Shown piece after piece: positions 34,484 to 38,245 of a stretch of DNA of 38,245 nt; position 1 is the first letter of the stretch, and each line of letters begins with the position of its first letter. The notes under the pieces are model-generated. The model had not been told where the DNA came from. It ran no database searches and saw nothing but the letters and a program-made list of their open reading frames with translations. The DNA comes from Lentisphaerales bacterium. GTDB taxonomy: Bacteria > Verrucomicrobiota > Kiritimatiellia > JAUXFM01. Position numbers and translations under genes: made by a program. The stretch lies in contig JAUXFM010000012.1 in the NCBI GenBank assembly GCA_030622955.1, positions 1 through 38,245 on the forward strand, written 5' to 3'.

Positions 34484-34745
34484 AAATCTGTTTTCCTTTC
34501 CTCCAGTATCCTGCACCGAAGATTCTGATTGTGGATTCGCGAACTGTAAATCGGACAGTGAGCATGCCTTCGCCAACCAAGCCAAAACAGAAAAGCCGTT
34601 TCTCCTCTTGGCTATGCGAAAGATCCTCGGCAATTACGCGATCTGGATCAGCGAAGGCATATTGTGCCAGTTCAAAAGGCACGCCATGTGTCTTCTGGTT
34701 CTCGCGATCCTTATTCGGATCCCATTCAAACTTCATCTTGTCCAT
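34467..34745 (-). CDS. brnT: BrnT-type ribonuclease toxin
   Basis: A 92-residue RelE-like toxin of the BrnT family. FEWDPNKDRENQKTHGVPFE, then VIAEDLSHSQEEKR and RIFGAGYWRKGKQIYE, match the family nearly end to end. BrnT inhibits translation by cleaving mRNA and is held by BrnA. The start at 34745 (or 34736) is chosen because it matches the usual N-terminus; the frame extends to 34847 across AT-rich operator sequence. It is the first gene of integron cassette 5. Confidence 0.9.
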   Translation of the reverse strand: MDKMKFEWDPNKDRENQKTHGVPFELAQYAFADPDRVIAEDLSHSQEEKRLFCFGLVGEGMLTVRFTVRESTIRIFGAGYWRKGKQIYEKEH

Positions 34746-34779
34746 GTTGAAATGCTGCCAGAGGTGCCGATGTAATGCA

Positions 34780-34795
34780 ATACAAATATATGTAT
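34780..34795 (-). promoter_or_regulatory. Operator-like palindrome upstream of brnTA
   Basis: An inverted repeat ATACA-AATATA-TGTAT lies in the AT-rich leader about 35 bases before the brnT start, next to TATTAT on the minus strand that could serve as a -10. It suits an autoregulated cassette-borne promoter; the exact promoter is unclear. Confidence 0.5.
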
Positions 34796-34808
34796 AATAA
34801 TATTGCTG

Positions 34809-34871
34809 TGCTAGCGTTGAAATCATGGTTTTGGCGCGTAGCGACAAATACCATGGATTTTGTTGTTAGCG
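34809..34871 (-). other. attC site closing cassette 4 (lipoprotein)
   Basis: 63 bp. Minus-strand R'' core CGCTAAC (34871-34865) includes the lipoprotein stop codon TAA; R' is GCTAGCA (34815-34809), one base off GTTAGCA. Inner arms AAATCCATGG and CCATGATTT pair around a loop. The altered R' base could lower recombination here. Confidence 0.75.
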
Positions 34872-35288
34872 AAGCTTCTTGAACTCCTGCCAGCTATCCG
34901 GGTCGGGGTGGGTTCCGCCGAAGATGGCCAGCTTCGTTTTGATTCCGTCTGTTACCCACCAGTGGGCTTCTTCCGTATTCCACCCCGGTTCCTCACTATA
35001 ACCTTCGTGCGTAAGCACGGAAGTGAAGGCTAGATGATTTCGTTCATCTAATTTCCAGACGCCGGAGTGAGTCAATAGATTGGTTGTGCCGGCTGGGGTG
35101 ACGGACTGAGAGAACGTTCCGTCTGCTTTGACTTCGAGTATTACCTTGGTTTTCTCGTAGTCGGCGGTGTACTGCCAAGTGCCAGCAATGTCCTTTGGGT
35201 TTACGGTTTTGCTTGTGGGACCTGGCAACGCTGCGAAACCACAGCCGCCGACAAGTAATGCAATCAGGACAATGTATATATTTTTCAT
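34866..35288 (-). CDS. Small lipoprotein, lipocalin-like
   Basis: A 140-residue lipoprotein with lipobox LVGGC near residue 16. The mature part (IAGTWQYTADYEKTKVILEVKADGTFSQS, then GVWKLDERNHLAFTSV) has the G-x-W and repeating-strand pattern of small 'lipocalin-like' secreted proteins. The stop codon is inside the attC R'' core and the start follows the previous attC R' by only a few bases, so it fills cassette 4 completely. AGAGAGG precedes the ATG very closely. Confidence 0.75.
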   Translation of the reverse strand: MKNIYIVLIALLVGGCGFAALPGPTSKTVNPKDIAGTWQYTADYEKTKVILEVKADGTFSQSVTPAGTTNLLTHSGVWKLDERNHLAFTSVLTHEGYSEEPGWNTEEAHWWVTDGIKTKLAIFGGTHPDPDSWQEFKKLR

Positions 35289-35297
35289 TCCTCTCTC

Positions 35298-35367
35298 GCA
35301 TAACGCTTCGGATAACCATCAAGAAATTGCGCAGCTATTTCTTGTATGGTTGAGCCGTTTGTTGGCT
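35298..35367 (-). other. attC site closing cassette 3 (fucosidase)
   Basis: 70 bp. Minus-strand R'' AGCCAAC (35367-35361) and R' GTTATGC (35304-35298). Reading AACAAACGGCTCAACC ... GGTTATCCGAAGCGTTATG, it closely resembles the Vibrio-type attC consensus. The central arms CAAGAAAT and ATTTCTTG enclose a short loop. The fucosidase frame runs into the site and stops in its loop. Confidence 0.88.
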
Positions 35368-36369
35368 CTCTTTTTGCAGTTTCCGCAGCTTCCCAAGTTT
35401 CTCTAATGCCTTAACACTTGATTTCATCAGTCTGCCGTTTTTATCAGGGGCAACGTTCAGCAGGAAGTTCGCCTTTCTGCTGTTTGCAATGGGTATTTCC
35501 TTGGCGATATTCTCGGCTTTTCTAGTGGTAAACGTTTTATTCCAAAACCAGCTTTGTTCCAAGGTCCAGCATGTCTCGCCGGGTACAGTATTCGCCTTCG
35601 GGAAGTGCTTCGTTTCAGTTACAGCAAGATCCACATACGGTTGACCTTTCTTCTTCCAATCCCACCAATTTGCACTTACGATGACTCCCGGCCGTATGCC
35701 TCTCATGTGAGTCAATGCTTCATTCGCAGTAACCCCCATCTTAGGGTCAAGGCCATCATTCCATATGTAAAATACATCCGGGTACTTTTCCAGAAGCTCG
35801 GCGATTTGTTTCTTCTGGAACGCGTTTTGCTCTTCCAGGCTATGAGTTGCAGGATCACATTCTGGTGGCAGAACCTTATGTTTATTGGGATCGCCAAATC
35901 CCGGATGACGCCAACAATAGTAAAGTCCCACCTTCAGGCCCCGACTCTTGAAGGATTTGATGAATTGCGCCACAAGATCCTTCTTGTACGGACAGTCAGA
36001 GTGCATGACGTCATATGTCGTATACTTGCTGTCCCACAAACAGAAACCCCCAACATGTTTTACAGTTAGCACACCATACTTCATTCCGGCAGATACCGCA
36101 GCGTCCGCCCATGCGTCTGTATCAATAGTATCAACACCCGGATTGAAAGTGGATGGATCCGCGTATCCTTGAACCCACTGGACTCCCTTGTATGTTGCCA
36201 TGTTATAGTGAAGAAACATGCCGAATTTCAATTTCAGGAATTTGTCCTGTAACACTTTGACCGAATCTTTTGTGTTGGTCATCTCTTTCTCCGTTGCCCA
36301 TACAGTGGAGGTTTCCACTGATATCGCTATCAGCAGACACAATATGCCGAATAGTTTCCTTCTCCTCAT
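35335..36369 (-). CDS. GH29 alpha-L-fucosidase, secreted, carried as an integron cassette
   Basis: A 344-residue glycoside hydrolase family 29 enzyme that removes terminal alpha-L-fucose from glycans. Signal peptide residues 1-26 (hydrophobic LFGILCLLIAISV), then LKFGMFLHYNMATYKG, VKHVGGFCLW (104-112; usually KHHDGF), and the nucleophile D205 in FYIWNDGL. This is the catalytic domain alone. The last 11 or so residues (ending AQPYKK) are encoded by attC sequence. Fucosidases are common in marine and gut PVC bacteria but rarely reported in cassettes. Substrate linkage is unknown. Confidence 0.88.
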   Translation of the reverse strand: MRRRKLFGILCLLIAISVETSTVWATEKEMTNTKDSVKVLQDKFLKLKFGMFLHYNMATYKGVQWVQGYADPSTFNPGVDTIDTDAWADAAVSAGMKYGVLTVKHVGGFCLWDSKYTTYDVMHSDCPYKKDLVAQFIKSFKSRGLKVGLYYCWRHPGFGDPNKHKVLPPECDPATHSLEEQNAFQKKQIAELLEKYPDVFYIWNDGLDPKMGVTANEALTHMRGIRPGVIVSANWWDWKKKGQPYVDLAVTETKHFPKANTVPGETCWTLEQSWFWNKTFTTRKAENIAKEIPIANSRKANFLLNVAPDKNGRLMKSSVKALEKLGKLRKLQKESQQTAQPYKK

Positions 36370-36392
36370 AGCCTTATCTTTTCATTATTTGA

Positions 36393-36463
36393 AGCCAACG
36401 TCTGCATGACAGTTGTTGAAAAAGCGTGCCTTTTCAAAAGACTTGTCCATGCGATTGTTAGCC
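36393..36463 (-). other. attC site closing cassette 2 (higBA)
   Basis: 71 bp. Minus-strand R'' GGCTAAC (36463-36457) and R' GTTGGCT (36399-36393). Arms pair through GCATG and GACA/TGTC, with a central CTTTTGAAAAGG / CTTTTTCAAC loop region. R'' is exactly complementary to the core at the start of cassette 2. Confidence 0.82.
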
Positions 36464-36467
36464 AAAG

Positions 36468-36764
36468 TTATGCGACAGCCAACTGGTGTACTTCTTTGTG
36501 AATCTTTGGCGCAATAGTGTCCTCTGCTATATCGAGGTCATAATCCATCTGGAGTCCGAGCCAGAAAGATGCAGAGTTCCCGAAATAGGCGGATAGACGC
36601 AAGGCTGTGTCCGCTGTGACGCTTCTTTTGCCGTGAATGATCTCGTTTATTCTCCGAGGAGAAACTTCGAGATCACGCCCGAGTTGGTTCTGGCTGATGT
36701 TCATTGGCTTGAGGAATTCCTTATCAAGAACTTCACCTGGATGTATTGCTGGTATCTTTTTCAT
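36468..36764 (-). CDS. higA: HigA-type antitoxin (XRE helix-turn-helix)
   Basis: A 98-residue antitoxin with the HigA opening IPAIHPGEVLDKEFLKPMNI, a Cro/C1-type helix-turn-helix (SQNQLGRDLEVSPRRINEIIHGKRSV) and the ALRLSAYFGNSASFWLGLQ segment typical of the family. The ATG at 36764 follows AGAGGTGAC. It lies 10 bases after higB and ends 5 bases before the attC R''. It should neutralise HigB and repress the cassette promoter. Confidence 0.92.
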   Translation of the reverse strand: MKKIPAIHPGEVLDKEFLKPMNISQNQLGRDLEVSPRRINEIIHGKRSVTADTALRLSAYFGNSASFWLGLQMDYDLDIAEDTIAPKIHKEVHQLAVA

Positions 36765-36774
36765 TTTGTCACCT

Positions 36775-37056
36775 CTAATGATAATCAACAATTTCTACAT
36801 TGTATGCATTACCGTTCTTCCATTTAAAACAAATTCGCCATTGTTGATTGATGCGAATGCTATGTTGTCCCTTTCTTTTCCCAGATAAAGCTTCAAGTCT
36901 ATTTGCTGGGGGAATTCTCAGATCTTGAATCGATGAACTTCGATTTAGCATTCTGAGTTTCCGAAACGCAACCCTCTGAATGTTCGTCGGCAGTTTTCTC
37001 GAAAACTGTCGATTTAATATCTTTTCCGTTTCTTTACACTTGAAGCTTTCTATCAT
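36775..37056 (-). CDS. higB: HigB-type toxin (RelE family)
   Basis: A 93-residue HigB/RelE-fold ribosome-dependent mRNA interferase: ESFKCKETEKI, the LRIPPANRLEALSGKRKGQHSIRINQQWRICFKW core and a final VEIVDYH are family features. It is the first gene of cassette 2 and pairs with higA. The ribosome site is weak, but the promoter is strong. Confidence 0.9.
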   Translation of the reverse strand: MIESFKCKETEKILNRQFSRKLPTNIQRVAFRKLRMLNRSSSIQDLRIPPANRLEALSGKRKGQHSIRINQQWRICFKWKNGNAYNVEIVDYH

Positions 37057-37065
37057 TTCAGGGCT

Positions 37066-37094
37066 ATATTATAACGTATAACGTTATGCGTCAA
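37066..37094 (-). promoter_or_regulatory. higBA cassette promoter with operator
   Basis: On the minus strand TTGACG (37094-37089) and TAATAT (37071-37066) are 17 bases apart (TATAAT at 15 bases also possible). The perfect palindrome ATAACGTTAT (37078-37087), partly repeated next to it, lies in the spacer and is a candidate HigA operator. The cassette thus brings its own promoter. Confidence 0.7.
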
Positions 37095-37115
37095 GATGTA
37101 TTTCTTGTATTTATT

Positions 37116-37189
37116 GGCTAACGTCATGAATGACCATCAAATCAAATCGCGCGCGATTTGATTTGTATGTGTCGATTCAATTGTTCGGC
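37116..37189 (-). other. attC site closing cassette 1
   Basis: 74 bp. Minus-strand R'' GCCGAAC (37189-37183) and R' GTTAGCC (37122-37116). The centre is a perfect palindrome around CGCGCGCG flanked by AAATCAAAT, and outer arms pair with one-sided bulges as in the attC of cassette 5. R'' is exactly complementary to the attI-junction core GTTCGGC, linking the two ends of cassette 1. Confidence 0.87.
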
Positions 37190-37782
37190 AGGTCTGTTCC
37201 TTTAGGTTTCACATCAAGCCCGATTGCTCGCAGGTTCTTCTCTCTCATGTTGCCTTTGTCAAGGAGTCTGCCAACGGTTTTTCTCTTTCCATCGAACACC
37301 TTGCACTTCTGAATCTTGACCATGAAATGCGTCGTATCATGTCGCATTACAATGATGACTTCAATTGAGGGCTCTTTGAGTAAGTCCTTTTCGTACTTCT
37401 TCCCATCTTCCGTATAGAACCCAATCAGTTTCGCTTCCGCCAACTCTATTCCTCTTTTCTTGATTCTCTTTTGGACTTCGTCAAACGATTCCGCGACTGT
37501 TTTAGCGAATGCTTCTGCTTGCCGAGCAGCGAACTTCTCAAGTACGTCATCACCTACCTTCTGAAAACTTGGCTCAGTTTTCAACGACCTGAGAAGTTCG
37601 TCTTTCGAAGGTATGGCCCCGCTCAACAGGGCTTTGTCTCCCGTTTTCAGTGCTTCAACAACGACATCTGTGAAGGGCTTAGACATTGCTTCCTTTGCGC
37701 CATCCGCCCGCAAGACTCATGGAGCGTAGCATTGCAGGAGAAGCGCTACAGTAAAGACAGCTACTGGTTTGTATTGGCTCAT
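37177..37782 (-). CDS. Cassette 1 hypothetical lipoprotein-like gene with an in-frame TGA
   Basis: With GAGAGGAAAG before it, ATG 37782 opens MSQYKPVAVFTVALLLQCYAP, a lipoprotein-like signal with C18, then meets TGA at 37719-37717 (codon 22). The same frame continues without a stop for 179 codons to 37177. The continuing part is a helical, Lys/Glu-rich protein (VVVEALKTGDKALLSG, then KFAARQAEAFAKTVAESFDE) ending in a mixed domain with IEVIIVMRHDTTHFMVKIQK. TTG 37713 or ATG 37686 could start a shorter product lacking the signal. Nonsense mutation, sequence error or recoding are all possible; mutation is the simplest. No family recognised. Confidence 0.68.
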
Positions 37783-37801
37783 TAGTTCTTTCCTCTCAAT
37801 T

Positions 37802-37870
37802 GCCGAACGTTGTATAGGTAAACAGATGTAAAACGTGGGGCAATCTTCCCAGATCAACCCTTCCTGAGAT
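37802..37870 (-). other. Candidate attI site
   Basis: The core GTTCGGC (minus strand, 37808-37802), in the context ACAACGTTCGGC, is the 5' junction of cassette 1. Unlike the attC sites, the sequence to its right has no matching R'' core and does not fold back, as expected of attI. It sits between the divergent integrase gene and the array. The right border is arbitrary. Confidence 0.65.
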
Positions 37871-37897
37871 GCTGACAGCGCTCCTGAATAGTGTCAA
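37869..37897 (-). promoter_or_regulatory. Candidate cassette promoter Pc
   Basis: On the minus strand TTGACA (37897-37892) is followed after 17 bases by CAGCAT (37874-37869), a weak -10. It lies about 60 bases before the attI core and points into the array, where Pc sits in known integrons. Confidence 0.45.
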
Positions 37898-38002
37898 GGG
37901 ATGACATTGTAGTATCGTACAATTGCCTGAAGGCCCCTGAAATCAATGGAAATAGACGCTTGACGCGAGAAGTGGACTATGGTTCACTTATGCAGTTGTC
38001 CC

Positions 38003-38108
38003 GTGATAGGCATACAGATGCAATTGCCGGACCCAACGCGCCGAAATTGAGCCCCCGAGAGTCGCATTTGCTCGGTATTACTGTGATAGGCATACAGATG
38101 CCTATCAC
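38003..38108. repeat. 19-bp direct repeat and palindrome upstream of intI
   Basis: GTGATAGGCATACAGATGC occurs exactly twice, 38003-38021 and 38083-38101, 80 bases apart. The second copy extends to a perfect inverted repeat, GTGATAGGCAT-ACAG-ATGCCTATCAC (38083-38108), ending 20 bases before the integrase ATG. It is a strong candidate operator for integrase expression or an integrase-binding site. CTGT...ACAG is present but at 9-base spacing, not the 8 of E. coli LexA. Confidence 0.7.
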
Positions 38109-38128
38109 CAGAATGGAGGAAATGACCC

Positions 38129-38245
38129 ATGAAACAAGGGCGAATCGATCCGGATGCTATGCTCCCACAATTCGGCGAATACCTGCTGCGTCACGATCTG
38201 GCGCCAGAGAAGAACGCGCGCTTCTACGTTCATTGGATACGCCGC
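38129..38245 (+). CDS. intI: Tyrosine recombinase N-terminus, probable integron integrase IntI (cut by the window edge)
   Basis: Only 39 codons are visible. LPQFGEYLLRHDLAPEKNAR then FYVHWIRR is the SAM-like N-terminal DNA-binding domain opening shared by tyrosine recombinases and typical of IntI (a short helix, then Y-x-x-W-x-x-R/K-F). GGAGGA lies upstream of the ATG at 38129. It is divergent from the cassettes across a candidate attI, the position expected for IntI. The catalytic residues and the IntI-specific patch lie beyond the window. Confidence 0.75.
   Translation, partial: MKQGRIDPDAMLPQFGEYLLRHDLAPEKNARFYVHWIRR

Larger units (their letters stand above)
34179..38245 (-). mobile_element. 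Chromosomal integron: intI start, attI and five gene cassettes
   Basis: From right to left: the first 39 codons of a tyrosine recombinase (38129-38245, plus strand), a candidate attI core (37802-37808), then five minus-strand cassettes, each ending in an attC: cassette 1 37122-37807 (lipoprotein), 2 36399-37121 (higBA), 3 35304-36398 (fucosidase), 4 34815-35303 (lipoprotein), 5 34185-34814 (brnTA). The 7-bp core at each cassette start is complementary to its own R'' core: GTTCGGC/GCCGAAC, GTTAGCC/GGCTAAC and GTTGGCT/AGCCAAC exactly; cassette 4 (GTTATGCG against CGCTAAC) with one inserted base; cassette 5 (GCTAGCA against TGCTAAC) with one substitution. Divergent integrase and array, and ORFs ending at attC, are the standard integron layout. 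The integrase identity rests on its N-terminus only. Confidence 0.87.

Noticed and set aside
38083-38108. Classical LexA box in front of the integrase gene
   Set aside because: CTGT and ACAG are 9 bases apart rather than 8, and the LexA motif of this lineage is unknown; recorded only as an operator candidate.

Overview
The window is bacterial chromosomal DNA of intermediate GC, from a Gram-negative: there are lipoproteins, an outer-membrane barrel protein and a complete tripartite RND efflux system. Gene content (a free-standing EF-G, a WYL regulator, a carboxynorspermidine-type dehydrogenase, many short secreted proteins, a GH29 fucosidase, a SelW-type selenoprotein and a chromosomal integron) fits an uncultured member of the PVC group (Kiritimatiellota, Lentisphaerota or Planctomycetes) better than a proteobacterium. 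That placement is inference. No rRNA, tRNA or CRISPR array was seen.

Left part (1-9.4 kb): an RHH/PIN toxin-antitoxin pair with a consensus promoter and a perfect operator palindrome; small membrane and secreted proteins of unknown role; a palindromic repeat element (3698-3859); an EF-hand protein with a terminator; a DUF2271 protein; and a minus-strand operon running carboxynorspermidine dehydrogenase-like, DUF6899, SagB-type nitroreductase, NYN-domain RNase-like protein, driven by a near-perfect sigma70 promoter.

Middle (9.4-31.5 kb): EF-G; a stretch of decayed genes (11.9-12.6 kb); a GNAT acetyltransferase; a SelW-like selenoprotein with an in-frame UGA and a bacterial-SECIS-like hairpin (13152-13370); a czcCBA-type heavy-metal efflux operon led by a Cys/His-rich protein; a glyA remnant; DUF3392; an orphan receiver; a WYL regulator; an RlmD-like methyltransferase; a maf-dusB-LOG operon; an orphan UgpC-like ABC ATPase; and a HutC-like GntR regulator.

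Right part (31.5-38.2 kb): a YdcF protein, a VapBC pair and small proteins, then the most notable system: the attI-proximal end of a chromosomal integron. The first 39 codons of a tyrosine recombinase (candidate IntI) run off the right edge on the plus strand. Divergently, on the minus strand, lie a candidate attI core and five cassettes, each closed by a folded attC site of 63-74 bp: (1) a hypothetical lipoprotein with an in-frame TGA, (2) higBA, (3) a secreted GH29 alpha-L-fucosidase, (4) a small lipoprotein, (5) brnTA. The 7-bp core at each cassette start is complementary to the R'' core of that cassette's own attC (exact in three, one-base difference in two), as expected from integrase-mediated insertion. 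Two of the five cassettes are toxin-antitoxin modules, the usual stabilisers of large arrays.
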